In this document: piece by piece, positions 21,333 through 31,692 of the stretch
Position numbering within the stretch: the first letter of the stretch is position 1
How the letters are laid out: each line of letters opens with the position of its first letter
DNA from: Theocolax elegans
Lineage: Eukaryota > Arthropoda > Insecta > Hymenoptera > Cerocephalidae
Direction: 5' to 3'
NCBI GenBank assembly: GCA_026168455.1
Contig: CM047428.1
Coordinates: 36,755,255-36,819,254, forward strand
Length of the DNA stretch: 64,000 nucleotides
The notes under the pieces: generated by a model
Told to the model about the DNA's origin: nothing
The model's database searches: none
The model's input: the letters and a program-made list of their open reading frames with translations, nothing else
Position numbers and translations under genes: made by a program

Positions 21333-22186
21333 TGTAACGGGGTACGGATTGAATATAAGGAATAAAAAAATCAACGAAGGTATCGGGGCGCGAACCCACG
21401 ATCCCGGGAGCGCGAGGCAGAAGCCTCACCACTGCGCTACCATTCGCAATTATCCCGGCTAGTCGACTTGGTCCTATCGACGAACGTCGCCGATAATTCA
21501 GGGACCTAACCTGCGCCGACACTCGAAAATCCGTACCCGTTATATCCCCCACCCAAACGCGACCTACGCCCTCGGGGAGCCGTTTGATCACTTCGATCAC
21601 CTGGGCTAGAGAGGCGATGGTTGTCCCTGCTCGACCGGTGTCAAGAAGACCATTTTCTGAGCACCGGGAGCCTCGTTAGGGATAGCCGTGCGTTTGCACC
21701 ACTACGCTTGAGATCCCAGAAACTCAAGCTCCTCTACGTCTAGTGCCAACTTTGGAGGTGTACTGCGCATACGTATACACACTGTGGAGAGAGAAACACA
21801 GGCTTTTCTCCTACAGTCGTACCTCCGCACTTTTTGACGTTCTCGCGGGAAAAATCCACCGGGACTGTGGTGGTGGGGATGGGAGTTTATGACCGACTTC
21901 GGTCCAAGATGAGCCAGGCGAAGATAAACTACTTCGTCTCTTCTGGCAAGTGGGTTTTTGAGTTGGGCGCCATTTGTAACGGGGTACGGATTGAATATAA
22001 GGAATAAAAAAATCAACGAAGGTATCGGGGCGCGAACCCACGATCCCGGGAGCGCGAGGCAGAAGCCTCACCACTGCGCTACCATTCGCAATTATCCCGG
22101 CTAGTCGACTTGGTCCTATCGACGAACGTCGCCGATAATTCAGGGACCTAACCTGCGCCGACACTCGAAAATCCGTACCCGTTATA
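21333..22186 (-). mobile_element. TRIM-type non-autonomous LTR retrotransposon, copy 2 (854 bp) in polB
   Basis: It has the same structure as copy 1: LTRs at 21333-21544 and 21975-22186, target duplication ACTT (21329-21332, 22187-22190), primer-binding-site-like TGGCGCCCAACTC and purine tract on the minus strand. Both LTRs share an extra A that neither LTR of copy 1 has, so the two insertions are independent and each LTR pair came from one reverse-transcription event. It separates polymerase motifs A and B. Confidence 0.85.
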
Positions 22187-22190
22187 ACTT

Positions 22191-23074
22191 TCTTAAAATT
22201 AAAGCAAGAGGCCAGTGGGTATCCCAGTGAATGTACAGACGACACAAAAGAAAAACAATTTATAGAAGAGTATAAAAAGAAAGAGGGAATAAATTTAGAT
22301 CCGAAATTAATTAAAAAAAAACCCTGGTTTACGCTCGGTAGCTAAATTATGTTTAAATTCATTCTGGGGAAAGTTTGGGCAACGCGATAATCTGACGAGA
22401 ACGGAAATCGTCAAAGATTATCAAAGCTTGCTCAAACTTTTTTCAGACCCCGAGATAAATGTGAAACAAATCGTTATAGCGAACGACGAGGTACTCTATG
22501 TCTCTATAGAATACATTAAAGAAACAGAAACTGGGTCGGGGTGTAGTAACGTAGCGATCGCCGCCTACACTACAGCACAGGCTCGTTTGTTATTGTATTC
22601 GTATTTAGAAAAACTAGATAGACGCGTACTTTACTACGACACCGACTCAATTATTTTTACAAGTAAACCGAGTGATACGTACGAACCAAAGGTAGGGTCC
22701 ATGTTAGGCGAATTAACCTGCGAATTGGAAATTTACGGTAAAGGTTCATATATTGAAAAATTTGTTTCAGGAGGTCCAAAATTTTATGCTTTTAAGGTAA
22801 GAAATAGTAAAGATGAAACATTTGAAATTTGTAAAATTAAAGGAATAAAATTAAATTATGAGAATTCAAAAAAGATTAATTTTGACAGTATCGTAAATCT
22901 TATTAATAATAGAAACGATGACGATAAAAATAAAATACAATTGCAGTTCAATTCGATTGCAAGGACCCGATTCCACGAAGTTATCACTCGCGAAGAAACA
23001 AAAACTTGTAGCGTCGTTTTGAAAAAACGAAGATTTGTTTCAAATACTTTGTCTCTTCCGTTCGGTCATATATA
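22191..23074 (+). pseudogene. polB: Polinton DNA polymerase B, segment 3 (motifs B and C, thumb)
   Basis: The frame resumes after TRIM copy 2 and is broken once more by a one-base shift in the A-run at about 22312-22320. After it, motif B (LCLNSFWGKFGQ) and motif C (YYDTDSIIF) are intact and the protein ends LSLPFGHI. Catalytic Asp residues are therefore preserved, while the gene carries a nonsense codon, two insertions and one frameshift. Either the decay is recent or some of the small lesions are sequence errors. Confidence 0.88.
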
Positions 23075-23335
23075 ATTGTCCTGCGTTCAATTATAACTCT
23101 ATGTATATATGTATATAAATATAACGTTAATTATAATTAAATATTTATTTTAAAAATTAAACATTTGTAATTTACTTTTTTTTCCCCATATTCTGTTCCT
23201 TATCCTTTTATTTTTATTTTCAGGTACTTAAATAAACGTACAATCAATTATATTTCAAACATATATTTATTATCAAATTTTAAATTCTAATAACAATAAT
23301 ATAACATTTCCAAGGTAAGAGTTTTTATTTTTATA

Positions 23336-24165
23336 TTAACAAGGTGTATCGGTCGGCCAGAGTGGATGATGAATTCCGCTTGCATCGAATATCGCTAAAT
23401 CTAACGCTACGAGTAACCAGCCTAAATGTATCTCGGTATTATCGTTATCTTGACACGTTAAGCAAGTATACGCAGAGTCGTGAAATAGTCCTTTATGCTG
23501 AAAAATTGCGGTTAACTTTCGATCAGTCATTACGTCCTTCATAATTTTACAAGCTTTGACGATCCATCGATGCGGTTTATCAGTTTTTGGTAATATGTTT
23601 GAAAGTCCGCATAGTATGACTCTCGAGGGTAGCAGCATGAAACGATCGTCCAAGTCATAGATCCCATTTTCTATTACGTCTTCGGTAAGCTCGATACTAT
23701 CTCCAGTGTCTACCGATCTGCAGCGTTCGATGACGTCATCCGTGATATATCGTCCCCATTCACCGTTTACCTTTATATCTATAAATTGACTTGGCTGAAA
23801 AAATAATATTAATAAATTATTTAATTATTAAATTAATTTTCATTGTCATTGTTTAAATTTCTTTGTATACTTACATAAAGGTCTGCATAATTTAATTTAC
23901 TAGTCACAGGTACAATGACTACTCTTTCTTGATTATTTTCAGACACAATTTTTTCGGTGTGAATGTATTTCGGTACTACTTCGTAATACTCGTTGATTTC
24001 CTTCTGTTGAGCACTGTACGCTTCGTCTTCGTCGATTATTTGTACGTAGAAAGACGAAGGGGTATGAAACGTTGACACTCTTACACTTTGTTTCGAATTA
24101 AATATTCTTCTCATGTCGCGATGTTTTAAATCTCTCAAAACGTGTATCCTACAGTTACTCGACAT
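23336..24165 (-). CDS. Two-exon Tudor-like protein carried by the Polinton (about 249 aa)
   Basis: Exon 1 (24165-23875, 97 codons) ends at CTTTAT before GTAAGTATAC, and exon 2 (23794-23336) follows TTTTTTCAG; both are phase 0 and join cleanly. The protein has the look of an extended Tudor domain: VRVSTFHTPSSFYVQI near residue 29 matches the VSxxxSPSSFYVQ start of animal eTud domains, and FMLLPSRVILCGLSNI near residue 150 resembles the LPxxAIxCxLxxI segment that ends the Tudor barrel. Tudor domains bind methyl-arginine and are typical of piRNA-pathway proteins. It is the only clearly spliced minus-strand gene in the centre of the element, and a host origin is plausible. Family assignment is from motif memory and needs a profile search. 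Confidence 0.6.
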
Positions 24166-25064
24166 TTTGCCAAAATTCTATTTTAGCTGTAGTTTTAAAA
24201 AATGACTGACTCTCCCTACACAAAGTTTCGATATTTAAGTCGACGACGAGTAGAGGTGGAAAAATTAGCAGAGGGAGTAAAATAAAATAGAAAAAAATTT
24301 TGGCCAATGGTGAGGTTGCAGCGTTACTTAGGTACCACCTCCAAGGAAAATCGAGGGTAAGTTGTAAGGGAGGATATCGTGCGAAGGTGCGTATACGTAA
24401 AAATTATTTTTTCTCGCAATATCGACAAAGAAAAGTTTGAATAGATTTTTATTCCGTTTACGTTTTTGTGTAGTTGACAAAGTAAGAAACGGATGAAACG
24501 TTATAAATTTAAAAATATACAATAAAAAGTCGTAAAGATTATTTATTTCTTATTATAAAGAAAGTTCACGCGTCTACGTTTGTCGGTAAATGAACAATAC
24601 GCGTAATAAATAAAAACGTCTTTTGTAAATTTTTAAAATTTTAAGAATTACATAAATTTTTATAGAGTTGTGGAATAATTTTGGGAGTATAAAGAAAATT
24701 CTATAAATAATTCATTTAACGATAATCTTTGAACAGATGTCATTCTCTAAAGGGTGGGAATCTAATATTTGAATATTGTTATTTAAAAAAAGTTTAACAA
24801 TCGTATGCTCATGCTTTTACTCAATCTCGTAAAATAAATTTTATACGTTACGTGTACTCAAACGATTTTTTCATGTATTCTTCTTGGACACCTAGTCTTC
24901 GCGGAATTCTATTTTTAAATATTTGAAAAACTAATACATTGACAAACTAATAAGTTGACAAACAGATATAAATTTAGAAAACGTACAATAGAAAAGTAGT
25001 CAAAATTTTTTATTACATTTCTTTCTGTAAAAAAGGAAAAAGGACCACGCATCTTCCTTTGTAG
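24166..25064. other. AT-rich intergenic region upstream of the late-type genes
   Basis: No supported gene. The left end presumably holds the promoter of the leftward Tudor-like gene. From 24506 onward the sequence belongs to duplication III and recurs at 26486-27044. Confidence 0.5.
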
Positions 25065-25455
25065 ATGAGTCAACAATACCTCGTAATAAAAACTACGCCT
25101 TCCTTTGTTAATTTGTTAAATCGCAGTCATCCTGTCGTGGGAGAATATTGGATTCAAAAAAGGAAAAATCGATAAATTATACGCTTAATGGTTGTGATTT
25201 TGAACAGATGGCGTTACATAATAATAGTTTTAGTGAAATAATACCTCGTCCGCTCACCCGCGCTCATAAATCATGCTATTCTAAGCGACTCGTTCAGGTT
25301 TCCGCGTGCGCGTTCAAACAAGCTTTTTTCAGCGTGCGCGTACAAGCAAGGTTTTCCCGCGTACGTCGCTGGGTCAGCTGGTCTGCGCAATGCTGTAAAA
25401 TTAACATTGCGCAGCGTCCGCTAAATATGCTTTTTATTCCGCGTTTAGCTAATTA
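25065..25455 (+). pseudogene. Damaged copy A of the small basic protein preceding the ATPase
   Basis: Same start (MSQQYLVIK) as the 115-aa frame at 27045, but an A lost near 25150-25160 and an insertion of unrelated bases around 25250 break it. Confidence 0.6.
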
Positions 25456-25538
25456 AATAAAACGACGCTAAAACTCTAGCAGTGCGTTTACCGCCGCCGC
25501 CGCCGCCGCCGCCGAACGCGGAACTACCTTATCACAAA

Positions 25539-26202
25539 ATGGATACGCGTTGGCGTCATCCGTGGACTTGTACGATTTCCGGTCCTACGAGTTGTGGTAA
25601 ATCTGTGTGGGTTCGAAAATTCATAAAGTTTCGTACTCAAATGACCGACGTTGTTTTAGATAGGATTATTTTTTATTACGGAGAGTGGCAAGACGGTTAC
25701 AAAAGTCAAGAGTTTTCGTGTGTTGAATTTCGCGAGGGTCTACCGAGGCCCGAAGATTATTCAAACGATCCTCATTTGAAAAAATTAATTATAATCGACG
25801 ACTTGATGCGTGAATCGTCAAACAGTGTTATAGTCGATTTATTTACCAAAGGATGTCATCATAAAAATATAAGTGTTATTTTTATAACTCAAAATATTTT
25901 TCATCAAGGACAGGGTCAACGCGACGTCAGCTTAAACTCAAATTACATAGTGTTGTATAAAATCCTCGGGACCAAGCTCAAATTCGATATCTCGCGCGAC
26001 AAGTGTACCCCGAAGACGCTAAATTTTTGCAGGAAGCATATCTAGATGCTGTAAAACAAGCATACGGTTACCTTTTATTAGATTTGACGCAGGCAACACC
26101 CGACCGAGTTTCGATTTCGAAGCTGTATATTTCCAGACGACGAGTTTCGTTACGTCTATGTACCTAAAAAATCGTAGTAGTACATTTATAAAATATATTT
26201 AA
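25539..26202 (+). pseudogene. Polinton packaging ATPase (FtsK/A32-like), copy A
   Basis: The start MDTRWRHPW leads to Walker A GPTSCGKS at residues 15-22, Walker B LIIIDD at about 83-88 and a sensor-like FITQN. A32/FtsK-like ATPases pump DNA into virus capsids. The frame is lost near 25960, where LYK is followed by one A too few; the family C-terminus (YPEDAKFLQEAYLDA) continues in another frame. An extra C near 26105 adds a further break in this copy only. A GCC run (about 25490-25513) upstream could encode a proline-rich extension but lacks an ATG. Two more copies follow. Confidence 0.85.
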
Positions 26203-26253
26203 AATACATAAATAAAAGTATCAAGCAGATGATACTTCAGTTTAAGAACGATA

Positions 26254-26493
26254 ATGGCAAAGACTACATCGAAATCTTTCCGAATAAAAAATAAATCAAA
26301 AGTATTTGAACAAAGGTACGTTGTTCTGTTGCACGCTTTAGCACGAGCAAACAAAGAGCAACGTTTAGCAATATTAAAAACCGCCGATAAAATATTAATT
26401 CAATATATTTGTGAGTGCGCTTTAAATACTTTACAAGGTGTAGTACCTTTGAAAGATTGTCAATTTAAAAAATTTAAAACGTCACAAATTTAA
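26254..26493 (+). pseudogene. QKGG-type basic core-like protein, copy A (truncated)
   Basis: It shares the first 75 residues (MAKTTSKSFRIKNKSK) with the complete copy at 30562 and is cut by the seam of duplication III. Confidence 0.75.
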
Positions 26494-27044
26494 AAATATA
26501 CAATAAAAAGTCGTAAAGATTATTTATTTCTTACTATAAAGAAAGTTCACGCGTCTACGTTTGTCGGTAAATGAACAATACGCGTAATAAATAAAAACTT
26601 CTTTTGTAAATTTTTAAAATTTTAAGAATTACATAAATTTTTATAGAGTCGTGGAATAATTTTGAGAGTATAAAGAAAATTCTATAAATAATTCATTTAA
26701 CGATAATCTTTGAACAGATGTCATTCTCTAAAAGTGTGGGAATCTAATATTTGAATATTGTTATTTAAAAAAAGTTTAACAATCGAATGCTCAAGCTTTT
26801 ACTCAATCTCGTAAAAAATTTTATACGTTACGTGTACTCAAAAGATTTTTTCATGTATTCTTCTTGGACACCTTGTCTTCGCGGAATTCTATTTTTAAAT
26901 ATTTGAAAAACTAATACATTGACAAACTAATAAATTGACAAACAGATATAAATTTAGAAAACGTACAATAGAAAAGTAGTCGAAATTTTTTATTACATTT
27001 CTTTCTGTAAAAAAGGAAAAAGGACAACGCATCTTCCTTTGTAG

Positions 27045-27392
27045 ATGAGTCAACAATACCTCGTAATAAAAACTACGCCTTCCTTTGTTAATTTGTTAAA
27101 TCGCAGTCATCCTATCGTGGGAGAATATTGGATTCAAAAAAAGGAAAAATCGATAAATTATACGCTTAATGGTTGTGATTTTGAACAGATGGCGTTACAT
27201 AATAATAGTTTTAGTGAAATAGTACGTCGCTCCGCTCATTCTAAGCGAACGCGTTCAAAAAAGGTTTTTCCGCGTGCGCGTTCAAACAAGCTTTTTTCAG
27301 CGTCCGCGTACAAGCAAGGTTTTCTCGCGTACGTCGCTGGGTCAGCTGGTCTGCGCAACGCTGTAAAATTAACATTGCGCAGCGTCCGCTAA
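27045..27392 (+). CDS. Small basic protein of unknown function before the ATPase (115 aa)
   Basis: The frame MSQQYLVIKTT...TLRSVR has a neutral first half and a very basic second half from MALHNNSFSEIV on, with several Arg/Lys clusters (HSKRTRSKKVFPRARSNK). Internal translation from that second Met would give a 66-aa basic peptide, which is also present at 29533-29733. It could be a DNA-condensing core peptide, but this is a guess from composition. It lies just upstream of the ATPase on the same strand. Confidence 0.4.
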   Translation: MSQQYLVIKTTPSFVNLLNRSHPIVGEYWIQKKEKSINYTLNGCDFEQMALHNNSFSEIVRRSAHSKRTRSKKVFPRARSNKLFSASAYKQGFLAYVAGSAGLRNAVKLTLRSVR

Positions 27393-27506
27393 ATATGCTT
27401 TTTATTCCGCGTTTAGCTAATTAAATAAAACGACGCTAAAACTCTAGCAGCGCGTTGACCGCCGCCGCCGCCGCCGCCGCCGAACGCGGAACGACCTTAT
27501 CACAAA

Positions 27507-28168
27507 ATGGATACGCGTTGGCGTCATCCGTGGACTTGTACGATTTCCGGTCCTACGAGTTGTGGTAAATCGGTGTGGGTTCGAAAATTCATAAAGTTTC
27601 GTACTCAAATGACCGACGTTGTTTTCGATAGGATTATTTTTTATTACGGAGAGTGGCAAGACGGTTACAAAAGTCAAGAGTTTTCGTGTGTTGAATTTCG
27701 CGAGGGTCTACCGAGACCCGAAGATTATTCAAACGATCCACATTTGAAAAAATTAATTATAATCGACGACTTGATGCGTGAATCGTCAAACAGTGTTATA
27801 GTCGATTTATTTACCAAAGGATGTCATCATAAAAATATAAGTGTTATTTTTATAACTCAAAATATTTTTCATCAAGGACAGGGTCAACGCGACGTCAGCT
27901 TAAACTCAAATTACATAGTGTTGTTTAAAATCCTCGGGACCAAGCTCAAATTCGATATCTCGCGCGACAAGTGTACCCCGAAGACGCTAAATTTTTGCAG
28001 GAAGCATATCTAGATGCTGTAAAACAGGCATACGGTTATCTTTTATTAGATTTGACGCAGGCAACACCCGACGAGTTTCGATTTCGAAGCTGTATATTTC
28101 CAGACGACGAGTTTCATTACGTCTATGTGCCTAAAAATCGTAGTAGTACATTTATAAAATATATTTAA
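27507..28168 (+). pseudogene. Polinton packaging ATPase, copy B
   Basis: Walker A GPTSCGKS, Walker B LIIIDD and the FITQN motif are present. The same missing A near 27928 as in copies A and C shifts the frame; the C-terminal part is open in the second frame (27971-28168) and ends FIKYI. One substitution (LFK instead of LYK) separates it from the others. Confidence 0.85.
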
Positions 28169-28221
28169 AAATACAATAAATAAAAGTATCAAGCAGATGA
28201 TACTTCAGTTTAAGAACGATA

Positions 28222-28594
28222 ATGGCAAAGACTACATCGAAATCTTTCGAGTAAAAAATAAATCAAAAGTATTTGAACAAAGGTACGTTGTTCTGTTGCA
28301 CGCTTTAGCACGAGCAAACAAAGAGCAACGTTTAGCAATATTAAAAACCGCCGATAAAAATTAATTAAATATATTTGTGAGTGCGCTTTAAATACTTTAC
28401 AAGGTGTAGTACCTTTGAAAGATTGTCAATTTAAAAAATTAAAACGTCACAAAAATATTCTCAGAAAATTATGCAACAAGACTAACGGCTGCTGGAAAAA
28501 AAAGAAGCGTATAATCGTGCAAAAGGGTGGTAGTTTCTTACCGTTTCTACTACAGCCTATAATATCGACGCTCTTTTCCACGCTTTTACAGTAA
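28222..28594 (+). pseudogene. QKGG-type basic core-like protein, copy B (frame-broken)
   Basis: Starts MAKTTSKSF, then an indel produces an immediate stop (TTCGAGTAA at about 28246). More indels follow. The 3' part still encodes VQKGGSFLPFL in another frame. Confidence 0.75.
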
Positions 28595-28596
28595 TA

Positions 28597-29540
28597 ATGG
28601 AAAGAACAAAAAAACAGATGGAAAGAATTCAAAAGCAATCAGTTACATCAAACTCTACGGACGGTAAACCCAACGAAAATGTTTCAAACTTACAAACAAC
28701 GCAAACTGTAGGCGATAATCTCTCCAGACTCGACGATGAAAAAAAGAGTTTTAGATTCTACAAACATTTTAGATGACAGAGATCGTTTAAAACAGTATAT
28801 ACAGTTGTTACAACGTTACTTATTTTTTAAATCTGAAAAAAAATATCCAAACCCACTGACAAACGATACATTTGAAGAGATTGAAAACGAAATTACTTAC
28901 GATAAAATAATAAACAGTGTTCCACTCGTTTATAAAAGAAAATCAGAACTTTTGTTGAACCACTTGAATAATTTTAAGACTAGAATTTTTTGGAACAGAA
29001 AGGGACTGGTGACCATTGACGGTAAGACGATCCAAAATTCAAATATCATTGATTTAATCAATTTTGCTGCACGACACAGAAAAACGACCAATCCAGAGGG
29101 AAAAAGAGAATTTACCAAGTTTTTAAAGGATGTCTTGACACCTCAAGAGTATATCGGTAATAGAAGAATGTTTGACGATGTGACTCGAAAGTTAAGTTTT
29201 TCAGACACTCCGAAATCAAAAGATGTACATCAATCCGACAGTGACGAATATAACTCGATGTTTAATAATAGTTTCGACAGTCTTAAAAACAGTACCATTG
29301 TCCAAAAACCGTCTTCGAAAAAAAAGGAAATTAAAAAAAAATGGCTCAGTAAATATGTAAATAAAAGGTTAGAGTCTCAGTATTTTGATCCTTCGCACGA
29401 AGCAGGGTTTTCGGGTGCAAGAAATTTAATCAGATTGAATAAAGATGTACCGCGGGAACAGATCTATAAATGGTTGGAAAAATACGACGCTTATACTTTA
29501 CATCGTCCTGTACGAAGAAAGTTTAAGAGATTGTGTTACA
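28597..29540 (+). pseudogene. Conserved Polinton protein fused in frame to integrase N-terminus, copy 1
   Basis: The reading starts at MERTKKQMERIQ (28597), shifts frame near 28738 in an A-run, and then runs open to the duplication seam. The core (YKRKSELLLNHLNNFKTRIF, then SNIIDLINFA) matches a conserved Polinton/Maverick protein of unknown role that usually sits next to integrase. In this copy it reads through without a stop into the integrase start (WLSKYVNKRLESQYFDPSHE), whereas copy 2 has a 2-base insertion that separates them. Integrase is cut at 29540 by the seam. Confidence 0.7.
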
Positions 29541-29733
29541 TAATAATAGTTTTAGTGAAATAGTACGTCGCTCCGCTCATTCTAAGCGAACGCGTTCAAA
29601 AAAGGTTTTTCCGCGTGCGCGTTCAAACAAGCTTTTTTCAGCGTCCGCGTACAAGCAAGGTTTTCTCGCGTACGTCGCTGGGTCAGCTGGTCTGCGCAAC
29701 GCTGTAAAATTAACATTGCGCAGCGTCCGCTAA
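29533..29733 (+). pseudogene. C-terminal copy of the small basic protein
   Basis: This is the basic half of the 115-aa protein, generated by duplication IV directly after the truncated integrase. Confidence 0.4.
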
Positions 29734-29847
29734 ATATGCTTTTTATTCCGCGTTTAGCTAATTAAATAAAACGACGCTAAAACTCTAGCAGCGCGTTGAC
29801 CGCCGCCGCCGCCGCCGCCGCCGAACGCGGAACGACCTTATCACAAA

Positions 29848-30509
29848 ATGGATACGCGTTGGCGTCATCCGTGGACTTGTACGATTTCCGGTCCTACGAG
29901 TTGTGGTAAATCGGTGTGGGTTCGAAAATTCATAAAGTTTCGTACTCAAATGACCGACGTTGTTTTCGATAGGATTATTTTTTATTACGGAGAGTGGCAA
30001 GACGGTTACAAAAGTCAAGAGTTTTCGTGTGTTGAATTTCGCGAGGGTCTACCGAGGCCCGAAGATTATTCAAACGATCCTCATTTGAAAAAATTAATTA
30101 TAATCGACGACTTGATGCGTGAATCGTCAAACAGTGTTATAGTCGATTTATTTACCAAAGGATGTCATCATAAAAATATAAGTGTTATTTTTATAACTCA
30201 AAATATTTTTCATCAAGGACAGGGTCAACGCGACGTCAGCTTAAACTCAAATTACATAGTGTTGTATAAAATCCTCGGGACCAAGCTCAAATTCGATATC
30301 TCGCGCGACAAGTGTACCCCGAAGACGCTAAATTTTTGCAGGAAGCATATCTAGATGCTGTAAAACAAGCATACGGTTACCTTTTATTAGATTTGACGCA
30401 GGCAACACCCGACGAGTTTCGATTTCGAAGCTGTATATTTCCAGACGACGAGTTTCGTTACGTCTATGTACCTAAAAATCGTAGTAGTACATTTATAAAA
30501 TATATTTAA
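29848..30509 (+). pseudogene. Polinton packaging ATPase, copy C
   Basis: Same motifs and same one-base shift (near 30269) as copies A and B. It continues in the second frame to FIKYI at 30509 and is followed by the intact QKGG-type gene, so this copy has the best local gene order. Confidence 0.85.
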
Positions 30510-30561
30510 AATACAATAAATAAAAGTATCAAGCAGATGATACTTCAGTTTAAGAACGATA

Positions 30562-30933
30562 ATGGCAAAGACTACATCGAAATCTTTCCGAATAAAAAAT
30601 AAATCAAAAGTATTTGAACAAAGGTACGTTGTTCTGTTGCACGCTTTAGCACGAGCAAACAAAGAGCAACGTTTAGCAATATTAAAAACCGCCGATAAAA
30701 TATTAATTCAATATATTTGTGAGTGCGCTTTAAATACTTTACAAGGTGTAGTACCTTTGAAAGATTGTCAATTTAAAAAATTTAAACGTCACAAAAATAT
30801 TCTGAGAAAATTATGCAAGACTAACGGGTGCTGGAAAAAAAAGAAGCGTATAATCGTGCAAAAGGGTGGTAGTTTCTTACCGTTTCTATTACAGCCTATA
30901 ATATCGACGCTCTTTTCCACGCTTTTACAGTAA
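30562..30933 (+). CDS. QKGG-type basic core-like protein (123 aa)
   Basis: The complete frame starts MAKTTSKSFRIK. An N-terminal helical region (LHALARANKEQRLAIL) is followed by Lys-rich sequence and a hydrophobic C-terminus introduced by VQKGGSFLPFLLQP. Small proteins of this layout, a helical repressor-like head and a GGFLP-type hydrophobic tail, recur in Polintons and adintoviruses and are presumed virion components; I do not know a proven function. It lies 50 bases downstream of the ATPase on the same strand. Confidence 0.65.
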   Translation: MAKTTSKSFRIKNKSKVFEQRYVVLLHALARANKEQRLAILKTADKILIQYICECALNTLQGVVPLKDCQFKKFKRHKNILRKLCKTNGCWKKKKRIIVQKGGSFLPFLLQPIISTLFSTLLQ

Positions 30934-30935
30934 TA

Positions 30936-31692
30936 ATGGAAAGAACAAAAACAGATGGAAAGAATTCAAAAGCAATAAGTTACATCAAACTCTACGGACG
31001 GTAAACCCAACAAAAATGTTTCAAACTTACAAACAACGCAAACTGTAGGCGATAATCTCTCCAGACTCGACGATGAAATAAAAAGAGTTTTAGATTCTAC
31101 AAACATTTTAGATGACAGAGATCGTTTAAAACAGTATATACAGTTGTTACAACGTTACTTATTTTTTAAATCTGAAAAAAAGTATCCAAACCCGCTGACA
31201 AACGATACATTTGAAGAGATTGAAAACGAAATTACTTACGATAAAATAATAAACAGTGTTCCACCCGTTTATAAAAGAAAATCAGAACTTTTGTTGAACC
31301 ACTTGAATAATTTTAAGACTAGAATTTTTTGGAACAGAAAGGGACTGGTGACCATTGACGGTAAGACAATCAAAAATTCAAATATCATTGATTTAATCAA
31401 TTTTGCTGCACGACACAGAAAAACGACCAATCCAGAGGGAAAAAGAGAATTTACCAAGTTTTTAAAGGATGTCTTGACACCTCAAGAGTATATCGGTAAT
31501 AGAAGAATGTTTGACGATGTGACTCAAAAGTTAAGTTTTTCAGACACTCCGAAATCAAAAGATGTACATCAATCCGACAGTGACGAATATAACTCGATGT
31601 TTAATAATAGTTTCGACAGTCTTAAAAACAGTACCATTGTCCAAAAACCGCCTTCGAAAAAAAGGAAATTAAAAAAAAATGGCTCAGTCTAA
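30936..31692 (+). pseudogene. Conserved Polinton protein, copy 2
   Basis: Same gene as at 28597. The first codons (MERTKTDGK) are out of frame because an A-run near 30950 has two bases fewer than in copy 1. From about 31060 the frame is open to KNGSV. Conserved segments are as in copy 1 (SELLLNHLNNFKTRIF, SNIIDLINFAARHRK, PQEYIGN). Copy 1 and copy 2 are thus broken at different points. It overlaps the start of the integrase frame by 14 bases. Confidence 0.7.

Larger units (their letters stand above)
24506..28450 (+). repeat. Tandem duplication III (1.97-kb units)
   Basis: Segment 24506-26485 recurs as 26486-28450. The seam follows AAAACGTCAC inside the small basic gene and jumps back to the AT-rich region before the ATPase. 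Extra and missing bases cluster in copy 1 just left of the seam (about 26105-26215). Confidence 0.9.

Noticed and set aside
27444..30018. Minus-strand frames of 77 codons opposite the ATPase
   Set aside because: Shadows of the ATPase gene and its GCC run, identical in the copies because the ATPase is duplicated.
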